Positions 23,276 through 33,704 are shown, numbered from the stretch's first letter. The stretch is 41,286 bases of DNA from Sedimenticola sp. (GCA_027008705.1 JALVEB010000038.1:1-41286); one strand, 5' to 3'. Numbers and translations are program-made. The notes: generated by a model from the letters alone, not told the origin.

Positions 23276-23402
23276 GTTATGTGTCAAGATCCGGCCGGTG
23301 GCGTCAATGCGACAGCGAAGCGGCTTCATTCCGCTGCTGTGGACACTGATCATTTCTGCTGTGCGATGCCAGCAGGGTTCGAAGTATCCCGGTGCGGCGT
23401 GG

Positions 23403-23560
23403 TATACTCGTCGCCCATGGTTTTCCGAGGCCGTTCCTCGCGCCGGTGGGCCAGGCATGGAAACGAGTCATCGCCTTTTCAGACATGGTGAGTTTCCGCA
23501 ATGATGCCCATGGGTGTGAGGGACGGTCGCAGTAGCCGAAAATCATGGGCGACGAGTATA
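23403..23560 (+). repeat. About 158-bp foldback MITE-like element, copy B (diverged)
   Basis: tatactcgtcgcccatggttttccgaggccgttcctcg...gagggacggtcgcagtagccgaaaatcatgggcgacgagtata. Confidence 0.88.
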
Positions 23561-23651
23561 TTAAGGCGGAGTAGAAGCCTGCGGAGGACGGATCTTGGTG
23601 TTCGCCAGCGGGTTCGTTTCCGGTGATTGCAACGTTATAGAGATTCAGAAT

Positions 23652-23840
23652 ATGACCGCCTCCTCAGCGAAGACCCTCGATCAGCGGGAGGTCGAGATCA
23701 CGCGTGACCAGTTGCCGCTGTGTTGTCCGCCGTTGGATGTCGATGTCTACGGTTTGCATCCCCGCGTCTGGCTGGCCTTCGGACGCGACGGCAAGGCGAC
23801 CTGTCCCTACTGCGGGACCGATTACCTGCTGAAGGACTGA
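23652..23840 (+). CDS. Zinc-finger domain protein (zf-CHCC type)
   Basis: 62 aa ending GLHPRVWLAFGRDGKATCPYCGTDYLLKD. Confidence 0.85.
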   Translation: MTASSAKTLDQREVEITRDQLPLCCPPLDVDVYGLHPRVWLAFGRDGKATCPYCGTDYLLKD

Positions 23841-24850
23841 TGTCGCGGGTGCTTGTCGTCGGTCCGTCGTGGGTCGGCGACATGGTGATGGCGCAGAGCT
23901 TGTTCAAGGTGTTGCGCGCGCGTCGTCCGGGGGTGACCATCGATGTGCTTGCGCCGGGCTGGAGCCTGCCGTTGCTCGAGCGCATGCCGGAGGTCGCGCG
24001 CGGGTTGACGATGGCCCTCGGTCATGGCGAGCTTGGGCTGCTTCGGCGCTATCGCCTCGGTCGCTCGTTGCGTGCCGCCGGCTATGAGCAGGCGATCTTG
24101 CTGCCGAACTCGCTGAAATCCGCGCTCGCGCCGTTCTGGGCGCGCATCCCGCGTCGTACCGGTTGGCTTGGCGAGCAGCGTTACGGTCTGCTCAACGATA
24201 TCCGCCGTCTCGATCCGAAACGCCTGACGATGACGGTGCAGCGCTTCGTCGCGCTGGCCGGCGAGCGCGACGACGAACCGCCGGCGGAGATTCCGCCGCC
24301 AGCGCTGCGGGTCGACGCCGAGGCGGTGGCGCGCGCGCGCGCGCGCCATGGTCTGGACGCGGATGGGCCGCTGTTGGCGCTGTGTCCGGGCGCCGAGTAT
24401 GGGCCGGCGAAGCGTTGGCCGGAAGCCCACTATGCGGAGCTGGCGCGCGCTTATCTCGGGCGCGGCTGGCGGGTTGCGGCGTTCGGGTCGAAGAAGGATC
24501 AGGCGGTCGGCGCGGCGATCGCCGCCGCCGCGCCGGGTTGTCTCGATCTGTGTGGCCGTACCACGTTGGCGGAAGCCATCGACCTGCTTTCCATCGCCAG
24601 CGCCGTGGTCAGCAACGATTCCGGCTTGATGCATGTCGCCGCCGCCTTGCAACGCCCGCTGGTCGCGCTCTACGGCTCTTCCGATCCGGCGTTCACGCCG
24701 CCATTGAATCAGGCCCACCGTATTGCCACGTTGGGTTTGCCGTGTAGCCCCTGTTTCCAGCGGGAATGCCCGTTTGGCCATCTCGATTGCCTGGCGAAGC
24801 TGCAACCGGCGCGCGTCGAGGCCTTGCTCGAAGAGCTGCTGGCGGCATGA
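23840..24850 (+). CDS. waaF: ADP-heptose--LPS heptosyltransferase II
   Basis: MSRVLVVGPSWVGDMVMAQSLFKVLRARRP; GAEYGPAKRWPEAHYAELA; NDSGLMHVAAAL. Confidence 0.94.
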   Translation: MSRVLVVGPSWVGDMVMAQSLFKVLRARRPGVTIDVLAPGWSLPLLERMPEVARGLTMALGHGELGLLRRYRLGRSLRAAGYEQAILLPNSLKSALAPFWARIPRRTGWLGEQRYGLLNDIRRLDPKRLTMTVQRFVALAGERDDEPPAEIPPPALRVDAEAVARARARHGLDADGPLLALCPGAEYGPAKRWPEAHYAELARAYLGRGWRVAAFGSKKDQAVGAAIAAAAPGCLDLCGRTTLAEAIDLLSIASAVVSNDSGLMHVAAALQRPLVALYGSSDPAFTPPLNQAHRIATLGLPCSPCFQRECPFGHLDCLAKLQPARVEALLEELLAA

Positions 24851-25875
24851 GGGTGTTGGTGGTCAAAACCTCGTCGCTCGGCGACCTGGTGCATTGCTTT
24901 CCGGCGCTGACCGATGCCGCGCGCGTGATCCCCGGCATCCGTTTCGATTGGGTGGCCGAGCAGGCTTTCGCCGCCTTGCCGCGATTGCATCCGGCGGTCG
25001 AGCGGGTGATCCCGATCGGGTTGCGCCGCTGGCGTGGCGGCTGGTGGCGGGCGTGGCGGCGCGGCGAGATGCAGCGCTTTTGGCAAGCGCTGCGCGCGCG
25101 CGACTATGACCGAGTCATCGACGCGCAGGGGCTGTTTTTCAAGAGCGCCTGGGTGGCGCGCGCCGCGCGCGGCCCCAGCGCCGGTTTCGACGCGCGCTCG
25201 GCGCGCGACCGCTGGGTCGGCTGGAGCTACCAGGATGCCTTCCGCGTCGCGCGGGATCAGCACGCCATCGCGCGCAACCGCCGGTTGTTCGCGGCGGCGC
25301 TCGGTTATCGCCTGGACGGCAGCGCGCCGGATTATGGCCTGCGCGTCGAGGCGCCGCGCCCGGCGCGTCCTTACCTGGTGTTTCTGCACGCCACCACCTG
25401 GCCGAGCAAGCATTACCCGGAGGCCGGCTGGATCGATCTGACGCGGCGCGCGCGCGCCGCCGGGTTGCCGGCGGCGATGCCGTGGCATGCGCCGCTGGAG
25501 CGTTTGCGCGTCGAGCGCATCCGTGAGCAGGGCGGCCAGCCATTGCTGCCTGAGCGCATGGAGCTGCCGGAGCTGGCGCGTTTTCTCGCCGCCGCGAGCG
25601 GGGTGATCGGCGTCGATTCCGGGCTGACCCATCTGGCTGCCGCGTTGGAGCGTCCGACCGTCGGCCTCTATGGACCGACCGCGCCGGGGCTCAGCGGCGT
25701 GATCGGACGCCGGGTGAGCAACCTGCAAGCCGATTTTCCGTGCGCGCCCTGCCTGAAGCGCGAGTGCGATTATCCCGGCGAGAGCGAATCCCGGCCGGCC
25801 TGTTTCACCCGGCTGCCGCCATCGCGGGTGTGGGATACCTTGCGCGAACTCCTCGCCAGGGAGGATGCCGCGTGA
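24847..25875 (+). CDS. waaC: LPS heptosyltransferase I
   Basis: MRVLVVKTSSLGDLVHCFPALTDA; GVDSGLTHLAAALERPTVGLYGPTAP. Confidence 0.94.
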   Translation: MRVLVVKTSSLGDLVHCFPALTDAARVIPGIRFDWVAEQAFAALPRLHPAVERVIPIGLRRWRGGWWRAWRRGEMQRFWQALRARDYDRVIDAQGLFFKSAWVARAARGPSAGFDARSARDRWVGWSYQDAFRVARDQHAIARNRRLFAAALGYRLDGSAPDYGLRVEAPRPARPYLVFLHATTWPSKHYPEAGWIDLTRRARAAGLPAAMPWHAPLERLRVERIREQGGQPLLPERMELPELARFLAAASGVIGVDSGLTHLAAALERPTVGLYGPTAPGLSGVIGRRVSNLQADFPCAPCLKRECDYPGESESRPACFTRLPPSRVWDTLRELLAREDAA

Positions 25876-26792
25876 ACCGCTCCAAGTCCCTGTATGCGCC
25901 GCGTCACTGGCCGACCTGGTTCGCGGTCGGCGGCCTGCGCGCGGCGGTCACCTTGCTGCCGTGGTCGTGGAATCTGGCGCTGGGGCGGGCGCTCGGTCGG
26001 CTCGCCTTTCGCCTCGCCGGCAAGCGCGTGCGGATCGCGCGGCGCAACCTGGAGCGCTGTTTCCCGGAATGCTCGCGGGACGAGCGCGAGGCGCTGTTGC
26101 GGCGCCATTTCGCCTCGCTCGGGATGGCTTTGTTCGAGACCGGACTGGCCTGGTGGACCGGCCCGGCGCGCCTTGCGCGGCATCTCGAGGTGGCTGGGCG
26201 CGAGCATCTCGACGCGGCGCTGGATTCCGAGCAAGGCGTGATCCTGGTGGTGGCGCACGCCACCCTGGTGGAGTTGGGCGGGCGCTTCATCGCCGCGCAG
26301 CTCGGCGACCGGCCGCGCGCATTGATGTACCGGCCGGCCGATGACCCGGTGCTCGAGCGCATGCTGGTCCGCCGGCGCCGCGCGGCCATGGGCGAATTGA
26401 TCGCGCGCGACGATGCGCGTGACATGGTGCGCCGCCTGCGTCGCGGCGAGGTCGTCTGGTATGCCTCGGATCAGAACTACGGCGGGCCGCACAGCGTCTT
26501 CGCGCCGTTCTTCGGCATATTGGCGGCGACCAACCCAGGCATCAGCCGGCTGGCGCGGCTGGGGCGCGCGCGGTTGCTGTTCGCGAACATCCGGCGGGTC
26601 GACGACCGTGGTCGTTACCTGTTGCGCTTCGAGCCGGGGCCGGTGAAGTTTCCGGGCGCATCGCCACGGCAGGATGCCGAGATGATCAACCGCGCGATCG
26701 AGCGTTGGGTGCGCGAGGCGCCGGAGCAATACCTGTGGATTCACCGGCGCTTCAAGACGCGCCCTGAAGGCGAGCCCCCGTTCTATGACTGA
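25872..26792 (+). CDS. Lysophospholipid/lipid A acyltransferase (LpxL/HtrB-like)
   Basis: GTG start; YASDQNYGGPHSVFAPFFGILAATNPGISRLARLG; PEQYLWIHRRFKTRPEGEPPFYD. Confidence 0.9.
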   Translation: MNRSKSLYAPRHWPTWFAVGGLRAAVTLLPWSWNLALGRALGRLAFRLAGKRVRIARRNLERCFPECSRDEREALLRRHFASLGMALFETGLAWWTGPARLARHLEVAGREHLDAALDSEQGVILVVAHATLVELGGRFIAAQLGDRPRALMYRPADDPVLERMLVRRRRAAMGELIARDDARDMVRRLRRGEVVWYASDQNYGGPHSVFAPFFGILAATNPGISRLARLGRARLLFANIRRVDDRGRYLLRFEPGPVKFPGASPRQDAEMINRAIERWVREAPEQYLWIHRRFKTRPEGEPPFYD

Positions 26793-27924
26793 GACGCCCG
26801 ACCTGATCCTTGTGCGTCAGACCTTCACCCCGTTCGGCGGCGCCGAGCGCTTCGTCGGTCGGGCGCTCGACAGCCTGCGCGGGCAGGGCGTCGGCGTTGC
26901 GGTGTTGGCGCGGCGTTGGCGTGGCGAGGCGGCCTATCCGGTGATCCCGTGCAACCCGTTCTCGATCGGTCGCCTGTGGCGCGATGCCGGCTTTGCGCGC
27001 GCCGCCTGCCAGCGGCTGCGAGACTACCCGAACAGCCTGGTGCAATCCCACGAGCGGATTCCCTGTTGCGATCTGTACCGCGCCGGCGACGGCGTGCATC
27101 GCGAATGGCTGCGACAGCGCGCGCGGCTGCGCGGTCGCGCCGATCACTTGGCACGCTTCAGCCCCTATCACCGCTACCAGCTCGCCGCCGAGCGGCGCTT
27201 GTTCGCCAGCCCGCGGCTGCAACGGGTGATCTGCAACTCGCACATGGTGGCCGATGAGCTGCGTCATTGGTATCAGTTGTCCGACGAGCGCATCGCGGTC
27301 ATCCACAGCGGGGTCGATACCGAGCGCTTCCATCCCGCGCGGCGCGCCGGGCTGCGCGAGGCGATGCGCGAGCGGCTCGGGATCCGCCCCCACGAAACCC
27401 TGCTGCTGTTCGTCGGCTCCGGCTACGAGCGCAAGGGGCTGGAAGCCTTGCTGCGCGCGTTGCGCGGCCTGCCGCGCACCACCCGCCTGGCGGTCGTCGG
27501 GCGCGACAGCCACGAGCGCCGCTGGCGACGCTGGGCGCGGCGTCTCGGCGTCACCATGCGTCGCCGGGTGTTGTTCGCCGGTCCCCAGGAGGACGTATTG
27601 CCGTGGTACGCCGCAGCCGATGTGCTGACCTTGCCAACCCTGTATGATCCCTTCCCGAATGTGATCCTGGAGGCCATGGCCTGCGGTCTGCCGGTGGTCA
27701 CCTCGACGAAGAGCGGGGCGCGCGACATCCTGCGCGACGGAGACAACGGCTATGTGCGTGACGCCCTCGATCAGGCCGGCGTGCGCGATGCGATCGAGGC
27801 GCTGAGCGAACCGGGCTGGCGCGAGCGCGTCGGTCGCGCCGCGCGCGCGACGGTCGAGCCGATGACCCTGACGCGCATGGCCGAGGCCTACCGCGCCCTC
27901 TACCAGGAGTTGCTCGCAGACTGA
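26785..27924 (+). CDS. Glycosyltransferase family 4, WaaG-like
   Basis: FTPFGGAERFVGRAL...CNSHMVADEL...IHSGVDTERFHP...LPTLYDPFPNVILEAMACGLPVVTS. Confidence 0.87.
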   Translation: MTETPDLILVRQTFTPFGGAERFVGRALDSLRGQGVGVAVLARRWRGEAAYPVIPCNPFSIGRLWRDAGFARAACQRLRDYPNSLVQSHERIPCCDLYRAGDGVHREWLRQRARLRGRADHLARFSPYHRYQLAAERRLFASPRLQRVICNSHMVADELRHWYQLSDERIAVIHSGVDTERFHPARRAGLREAMRERLGIRPHETLLLFVGSGYERKGLEALLRALRGLPRTTRLAVVGRDSHERRWRRWARRLGVTMRRRVLFAGPQEDVLPWYAAADVLTLPTLYDPFPNVILEAMACGLPVVTSTKSGARDILRDGDNGYVRDALDQAGVRDAIEALSEPGWRERVGRAARATVEPMTLTRMAEAYRALYQELLAD

Positions 27925-29030
27925 TGCACATCGTACACACCGAGGCCTCCCAGGGCTGGGGCGGTCAGGAGATTCGCATCCTCACCGAGGCGCGCGGCCT
28001 GCTCGAACGCGGCCACCGCGTCACCCTGCTGACGCCGCCGGGCGCGCGCATCTTCGAGGCCGCGCGCGGGCAGGGCATCCCGGTCGTGGCGATGCCGTTC
28101 GAGAAGAAGCGCCCGGCCGGGGTGCGCGCCTTGCGTCGCTGGCTGGATGAAGAGCGGCCGGATCTGGTCAATACTCACAGCTCGATCGACAGCTGGCTGA
28201 TGGCCCTGACCCAGCCTTTCGCCCACCGCGTGCCGGTGGTGCGCACGCGCCATATCTCGGCGGCGCTGCCGCGCAGCCCGACCACGCGCTGGTTGTATAC
28301 GCGAGGGGCCGATCATGTCGTCACCACCGGCGAACGTCTGCGTCGTCATATGATCGAACGGCTGCGTGCCGACCCAGAGCGTTTCACCTCGGTACCCACC
28401 GGCATCGATCTGCACCGTTACCATCGCGCCAGCGCCGCGCCCCGGGCGGTCACGCGCGCCGCGCTGGCGATACCGGACGAGGCGCTGGTGATCTGCATCG
28501 CCGCGACCCTGCGCAGCTGGAAAGGCCACGCGGTATTGCTCGATGCCTTCGATCCGCTTGCCGCGATGCGTGCCGATGTTCACCTGCTGATCGTCGGCGA
28601 CGGTCCGGTGCGTGCCGCGACCGAGGCGCGCGCGACAAGTTCGCCGGCATCTGAGCGTATCCATTTCACGGGTCATTCCGAGCAGGTCGAGGATCTGCTC
28701 GCGGCGAGCGACATCTTCGCGCTGCCATCGTGGGCCAACGAGGGTGTGCCGCAGGCCATCATGCAGGCGATGGCGCTGGAGCTGCCGGTGGTGTCGACCC
28801 CGGTGGGCGCGATCGATGAGGCGCTGGTCGACGGCGAGACCGGGTTGATGGTCGCGCCGCGTGATCCGTTGTCGTTGACCGGGGCGCTGCGTCGTCTCGC
28901 GGATGACCCGGATCTGCGCGCTGCCTTTGGCCGCGCCGGGCGCGCGCGCGCCGAGCGGTATTTCTCGGATACCGCGATGACCGACGCGATGGAACGGATC
29001 TTTCAGCGATTGGCCGGAGCGAGCCGATGA
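27924..29030 (+). CDS. Glycosyltransferase family 4
   Basis: MHIVHTEASQGWGGQEIRILTEARGL...VPTGIDLHRY...LPSWANEGVPQAIMQAMALELPVVSTPVGAIDE. Confidence 0.87.
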   Translation: MHIVHTEASQGWGGQEIRILTEARGLLERGHRVTLLTPPGARIFEAARGQGIPVVAMPFEKKRPAGVRALRRWLDEERPDLVNTHSSIDSWLMALTQPFAHRVPVVRTRHISAALPRSPTTRWLYTRGADHVVTTGERLRRHMIERLRADPERFTSVPTGIDLHRYHRASAAPRAVTRAALAIPDEALVICIAATLRSWKGHAVLLDAFDPLAAMRADVHLLIVGDGPVRAATEARATSSPASERIHFTGHSEQVEDLLAASDIFALPSWANEGVPQAIMQAMALELPVVSTPVGAIDEALVDGETGLMVAPRDPLSLTGALRRLADDPDLRAAFGRAGRARAERYFSDTAMTDAMERIFQRLAGASR

Positions 29031-29686
29031 AACCCACCCCAAGCACCACGCCAATGCTGTCCGTCGAGCGGATCGCCTTCCGTCAGCGCGCCGATCGCTC
29101 ACGCTATATCGCCAGCCGTTTCGGTGAATGGCTGGCGCCGTCGCTGCTCGATGTCGGTTGCGACCGCGCGCTGTTGCGCGAGCTGTTGCCGCTGGAGCGC
29201 TATACCGGCGTCGATGTCGGTGGCGCGCCCGATCTGCGCCTGGATCTGGAGCGCGCCGGCGGCCTGCCGTTCGAGGATCGTCAGTTCGCCGCCTGCGTCT
29301 GTTCCGATGTGCTCGAACACCTCGATAACCTGCACGCGATGTTCGCCGAGCTGGCGCGCGTCACCGATCGCTATCTGCTGGTCTCGCTGCCGAACAACTG
29401 GGCGAATGCGCGGCGGCCGATCGAGCGCGGGCGTGGACGCCTGGCGCACTACGGCCTGCCGCTCGATCCGCCGCCGGACCGGCACAAGTGGTTCTTCGGT
29501 TTCGACGAAGCGCGGGATTTCCTGGTCGCGCAATGCGAACGTCAGCCGTTGCGCCTGCTGGCGCTGGTCGCCAATGACAAGCCCCGCCATCCGCTGGTGC
29601 GTGGCGCGCGGCGGCTGCGTTACCCGGGGATGCGTTACCTGAACCGCTACGCCCACACCCTGTGGGCGCTTTATGAGCGCGACTGA
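29027..29686 (+). CDS. Class I SAM-dependent methyltransferase
   Basis: LLDVGCDRALLRELLP...GLPFEDRQFAACVCSDVLEHLDN. Confidence 0.85.
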   Translation: MKPTPSTTPMLSVERIAFRQRADRSRYIASRFGEWLAPSLLDVGCDRALLRELLPLERYTGVDVGGAPDLRLDLERAGGLPFEDRQFAACVCSDVLEHLDNLHAMFAELARVTDRYLLVSLPNNWANARRPIERGRGRLAHYGLPLDPPPDRHKWFFGFDEARDFLVAQCERQPLRLLALVANDKPRHPLVRGARRLRYPGMRYLNRYAHTLWALYERD

Positions 29687-29702
29687 GCTCGGGGCGGGTT
29701 CT

Positions 29703-30518
29703 TCAGGCCGGATCCAGACCACGCTGCATGTTGCGACCGTAGAAGATCTCCAGCATCTCGCGGCGCAGCTCGCGCGTGATGCGCCTGACCTCGCGCGCCG
29801 GCAGATCGGCGCTGGAGACGTTGAACAGGTAGTCGTCGAGGTCGAACGCCTTCAGCATCATCTTGGTATGGAACAGGTTTTCCTGGTAGACGTTGACATC
29901 GATCGCGGTGAAGCGCTGCTGGGTGTCGTCGGCGAGGAAGTTCTGGATCGAGTTGATACGGTGGTCGATGAAATGCTTCTTGCCACGCGTGTCGCGGGTG
30001 AAGCCGCGCACCCGGTAGTCCATCGTCACGATGTCGGATTCGAACGAGTGGATCAGGTAGTTCAACGCCTTCAGCGGCGAGATGCGCCCGCAGGTCGAGA
30101 CATCGATATCGGCGCGGAAGGTGCTGATGCCGATCTCCGGGTGGCTCTCCGGATAGGTATGGACGGTGATGTGGCTCTTGTCGAGGTGGGCGACGACGCT
30201 CTCCGGCAGCGGACCGGGCGCCTCGGTATTCTCGATGCCGCTCGGCAAGCCGCTCTCCTCCGAGATCAGCATCGTCACGCTGGCGCCCTGGGGCTCGTAA
30301 TCCTGGCGCGCGACGTTGAGGATGTTGGCGCCGATGATTTCGGCGACATCGGTCAGGATCTGGGTCAGGCGCGCGGCGTTGTAGGCCTCGTCGATATAGG
30401 CGATGTAACTGGCGACATCGTCGCGCGTGACCGCGTAGCAGACATCGTAGATGTTGAAGCTCAGCGTCTTGGTCAGGTTGTTGAAGCCGTGCAGCTTGAT
30501 CTTCTTGGCGTGGGGCAT
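29703..30518 (-). CDS. speD: S-adenosylmethionine decarboxylase proenzyme, E. coli type
   Basis: [71 protein letters not shown]. Confidence 0.94.
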   Translation of the reverse strand: MPHAKKIKLHGFNNLTKTLSFNIYDVCYAVTRDDVASYIAYIDEAYNAARLTQILTDVAEIIGANILNVARQDYEPQGASVTMLISEESGLPSGIENTEAPGPLPESVVAHLDKSHITVHTYPESHPEIGISTFRADIDVSTCGRISPLKALNYLIHSFESDIVTMDYRVRGFTRDTRGKKHFIDHRINSIQNFLADDTQQRFTAIDVNVYQENLFHTKMMLKAFDLDDYLFNVSSADLPAREVRRITRELRREMLEIFYGRNMQRGLDPA

Positions 30519-30525
30519 GACAGGG

Positions 30526-31068
30526 CTACCCGGAAGGCTGACCGGATGACTGGGTCTCGACGACTTGCTTGAGTTTGCGCAGCCCGCTTTCGAAGGCGGC
30601 GCCGACCGATTTGCCGGCGAGGATCGCGAGATAGCCGCCGAGCACCGGCAGGTCGATGCGCCCGCGCATGCGCCAGGTGACGCGGGTGGCGTCTCCGGCG
30701 GGCTGGTAATGGATCCCGGCCCTGGCCTGGTCGGCGTGGTCGCCGAGGCGCAGTTCGTAGTCCAGCCCCTGCTGCGGCGACGAGCGCAGGATCGTCAGCT
30801 TGCCGCTGCCGCCCTGATCGGTCCAGCTCAGCGAGGCGCCGGGGCCGGACGAAGGCCGGCTGATCGTGATCCGGACCGAATCGCCGTCCAGCCTCCATGG
30901 TGTCCAATCCTTCCAGCGCGTAAGGTCGCCGACCTCGTGGTGGATCGCCGCCGGCGGCGCGGCGATCACGATCTCGCGCGAGGCCTCGAAATCGCGCGGC
31001 AGGAACAGGCCGACGGCAAGCAGCAGCGCGGTCAGTATCAACAGGGCTTTGAGGATTTTCTTCGACAT
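30526..31068 (-). CDS. SRPBCC family (polyketide-cyclase-like) protein with N-terminal TM segment
   Basis: [58 protein letters not shown]. Confidence 0.8.
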   Translation of the reverse strand: MSKKILKALLILTALLLAVGLFLPRDFEASREIVIAAPPAAIHHEVGDLTRWKDWTPWRLDGDSVRITISRPSSGPGASLSWTDQGGSGKLTILRSSPQQGLDYELRLGDHADQARAGIHYQPAGDATRVTWRMRGRIDLPVLGGYLAILAGKSVGAAFESGLRKLKQVVETQSSGQPSG

Positions 31069-31098
31069 GGTGGCGATCCGGGGCAAAGGACGCCATTA

Positions 31099-31262
31099 TA
31101 TACTCGGCGTCCATGAATTTTCGGCCACTGCGACCGTCCCTCGCACCCGTGGGCGTCGTTGCGGAAACTCGCCATGGAATGGGCTATGACTCGTTTCCGC
31201 GCCTGGCCCACGGGCGCGAGGAACGGTCTCGAAAAACCGAAAATTCATGGGCGACGAGTATA
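31099..31262 (-). repeat. 164-bp foldback MITE-like element, copy C (opposite orientation to A)
   Basis: tatactcggcgtccatgaattttcgg...ccgaaaattcatgggcgacgagtata; reverse complement aligns without gaps to 13745-13908. Confidence 0.9.
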
Positions 31263-31412
31263 TAGTCTCCGTCGGCCAAGCGGCGGATTCTGGCATGCTT
31301 GCGGGAATACCCGGCTTGATTGGCGGAGACGGGACCCGTCGCCCGGGATTTTCGGCCATCGTGGCTGCCCCGGGCAAGGAACGAATCAATAGGCATCTCC
31401 TTAGAAGTTACC

Positions 31413-31703
31413 ATGAAATCATTGGATTTTCTCGATACGCTCGCCGCCGGGCGCTGCCCCGAGACGCTGCCAGCGCCGCTATGCGCGCTGTGGCACGCGC
31501 ATAACGAGGACTGGGAGCGCGCGCACCGCATCGTCCAGGCGCTGGACGATCCGCTGGCCGCGCGCATCCATGCCTATCTGCATCGCGTCGAGGGAGACGA
31601 GGCCAACGCGCGTTACTGGTACGCCCGCGCCGGGGTCCGCTTTCCGGCCGGCCGGACACTGGACGAGGAGTGGCGCGCGCTGGTCGCGCTGGCGAGTGAT
31701 TAG
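31413..31703 (+). CDS. Small conserved-looking hypothetical protein
   Basis: MKSLDFLDTLAAGRCPETLPAPLCALWHAHNEDWERAHRIVQ...; immediately followed by the next ORF. Confidence 0.65.
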   Translation: MKSLDFLDTLAAGRCPETLPAPLCALWHAHNEDWERAHRIVQALDDPLAARIHAYLHRVEGDEANARYWYARAGVRFPAGRTLDEEWRALVALASD

Positions 31704-32261
31704 ATGCTGCGCTTTCTCCCCGGTATCCTGCTGGCCCAGGCGGCGTTGCTCGGCGTCTACTGGCTGCTCTCGCGCGCGACGATCGACAGCGCCCAACGCT
31801 GGTCGATCGTCGTCTTGTTCGCGCTGGTGATCGCCTTGCTGGTGGCGTTCTGGTTCGGCGCGTTGGCGCGTCACATGAACCAGGCGCGGCTCGATGCGCT
31901 GCGCGAGGCCCACGCACGCGAGCGCGAGAAGCTCAAGGTCAATGCCGAGCGCGCCAAGGCGCGGGTGATGCGCGAGAGCCAGAAGCGCATCGACAAGGAG
32001 ACCAGCCGCGCGCATGCGCGCGCGGGCTTCAAGGTTGGCGCGGTGCTCGCCGGCGCGGCCGGTTTCGGGGTGTTGATGATGTTCACTCAGTTCGTCACCG
32101 TCGGTCTGCTGGCGCTGAGCACCGCGGGCGGCGGCCTGGCCGGCTATCTCGCGCGGCTGCGTCAGGAACGCCTGGCGCGCGCGCGTCAGGAGCTGTTGCC
32201 GCGCGAGGCCCGGCCGGTGCCCGGGCGGCGGATCGGGCATGAGCCGGAGACGAAGCCCTGA
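31704..32261 (+). CDS. Hypothetical membrane protein with basic coiled region
   Basis: Two N-terminal TM segments, charged helix, two further TM segments; stop overlaps murB start. Confidence 0.65.
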   Translation: MLRFLPGILLAQAALLGVYWLLSRATIDSAQRWSIVVLFALVIALLVAFWFGALARHMNQARLDALREAHAREREKLKVNAERAKARVMRESQKRIDKETSRAHARAGFKVGAVLAGAAGFGVLMMFTQFVTVGLLALSTAGGGLAGYLARLRQERLARARQELLPREARPVPGRRIGHEPETKP

Positions 32262-33271
32262 TGCGGCTCGTCGCCGACGCCGATCTGCGCCCATTGAACA
32301 GTTTCCGGGTCGCGGCGCGGGCGCGTTGGCTCCTCGAGCTGCACGCGCCCGGCGAGTTCTCGCGGCTGCGGGACGAGGCGCGTCTCGCCGGCCTGCCGTG
32401 GCTGGTTGTCGGTGGTGGCAGCAACCTGCTGTTCGTCGACGATTATCCCGGGGTGGTCGTGCGGCCGCTGTTTCGCGGCCGGGAATGGCATGAGGACGGC
32501 GATGCCTGGCGGCTGCGCGTGGGCGCCGGCGAATCCTGGCACGAGACCGTGCGCTTCTGTGTCGAGGCGGGTCGTGGCGGCCTCGAGAACCTGTCGTTGA
32601 TCCCGGGCACGGTCGGCGCCGCGCCGGTGCAGAACATCGGCGCCTACGGCGTCGAGCTGAGCGATCTCCTGCATGCGGTCGAGGCGCTGGAGATGAAGAG
32701 CGGCAAGCGCCATCGCTTCGCCGTCGATGCCTGCGGCTTTGCTTATCGCCACAGTCGCTTCAAGGCGGAGCCGGGGCGCTGGTTGATCCTTGCCGTCGAA
32801 TTGCGCCTGCCGAAACGTTGGCGACCGCGCCTCGATTACCCCGGGGTGGCCGAGGCGCTGGCCGGCGCCGAGCCGACGCCGCGCGCGGTCAGCGATGCGA
32901 TCTGCGCGATCCGCCGGCGCAAGCTGCCGGATCCGGCCGCGCTCGGCAACGCCGGCAGCTTCTTCCAGAACCCGCTGGTCACGGCGGCGGATTATGCCCG
33001 TCTGCGCGCGGCGCATCCCGGCATGCCGGGCTATCCCGCCGGGGCGGGACGGGTCAAGCTGTCGGCGGCCTGGCTGATCGAGCGCTGCGGCTGGCGCGGT
33101 CGGCGCGAGGGAGATGCCGGCGTCAGCGCGGAACATGCGCTGGTGCTGGTCAATCACGGCCGCGCCAGCGGCGCCGGGTTGTGGGCGCTGGCGCGGCGCA
33201 TTCGCGATTCGGTGGCGGCGCGCTTTGGCGTGGAGTTGGAACCGGAGCCGCGCGTGATCCCCGATCAGTGA
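32261..33271 (+). CDS. murB: UDP-N-acetylmuramate dehydrogenase (type I MurB)
   Basis: VVGGGSNLLF...LENLSLIPGTVGAAPVQNIGAYGVEL...FAYRHSRFK...GNAGSFFQNPLV. Confidence 0.96.
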   Translation: MRLVADADLRPLNSFRVAARARWLLELHAPGEFSRLRDEARLAGLPWLVVGGGSNLLFVDDYPGVVVRPLFRGREWHEDGDAWRLRVGAGESWHETVRFCVEAGRGGLENLSLIPGTVGAAPVQNIGAYGVELSDLLHAVEALEMKSGKRHRFAVDACGFAYRHSRFKAEPGRWLILAVELRLPKRWRPRLDYPGVAEALAGAEPTPRAVSDAICAIRRRKLPDPAALGNAGSFFQNPLVTAADYARLRAAHPGMPGYPAGAGRVKLSAAWLIERCGWRGRREGDAGVSAEHALVLVNHGRASGAGLWALARRIRDSVAARFGVELEPEPRVIPDQ

Positions 33272-33702
33272 ACCCGGTAGGCGGCATGGCAGGCGACGCA
33301 GGCGGCGGTGATCCCGCCGAGCGCGCGGTAGCTGGCGGCGGCGTCACCCTCTTGCGCGGTCAGCGCGAAGTGGCTCGCGGCGCGATGCATGCGCATCCCG
33401 GCGCGGCGCATGCCGGCGGGCAGAAAAGGCGCCAGCCGGTGGGCGCCGTGACGCGCCAGCGAGCTGACGCCGAGGCGGGTTTCGGCGATCCCGGCGGCGC
33501 GGTCGGGATCGTCATCGGCGAGACAGCGCAGGATCTGGTCGATCGCGGCGAGGTGGTCGCGCATGTTCGCCAACAGGTGCTGGCGCATCGGCCCGGGCAG
33601 CTTCACCGGGGTGCGCGGGTCCGGCTCGTCGGCGCGTGCGCCGATGCCGATGAGCGGCAGCACGAGCGCAAGCGCGGCGAGGCGGAGCTTGAGCCGGGGC
33701 AT
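33265..33702 (-). CDS. Cytochrome c'-like (class II) haem protein
   Basis: Signal peptide and C-terminal CVACHAAYRVH haem-binding motif. Confidence 0.75.
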   Translation of the reverse strand: MPRLKLRLAALALVLPLIGIGARADEPDPRTPVKLPGPMRQHLLANMRDHLAAIDQILRCLADDDPDRAAGIAETRLGVSSLARHGAHRLAPFLPAGMRRAGMRMHRAASHFALTAQEGDAAASYRALGGITAACVACHAAYRVH

Positions 33703-33704
33703 GC

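Noticed and set aside
31096-31389. Listed ORFs inside the foldback repeats (MNFRFFETVPRARGPGAETSHSPFHGEFPQRRPRVRG..., also 13723-13914, 23190-23504)
   Set aside because: Similar peptides arise only because the DNA repeat is shared; copy B is frame-disrupted and both strands are open, so coding is unlikely
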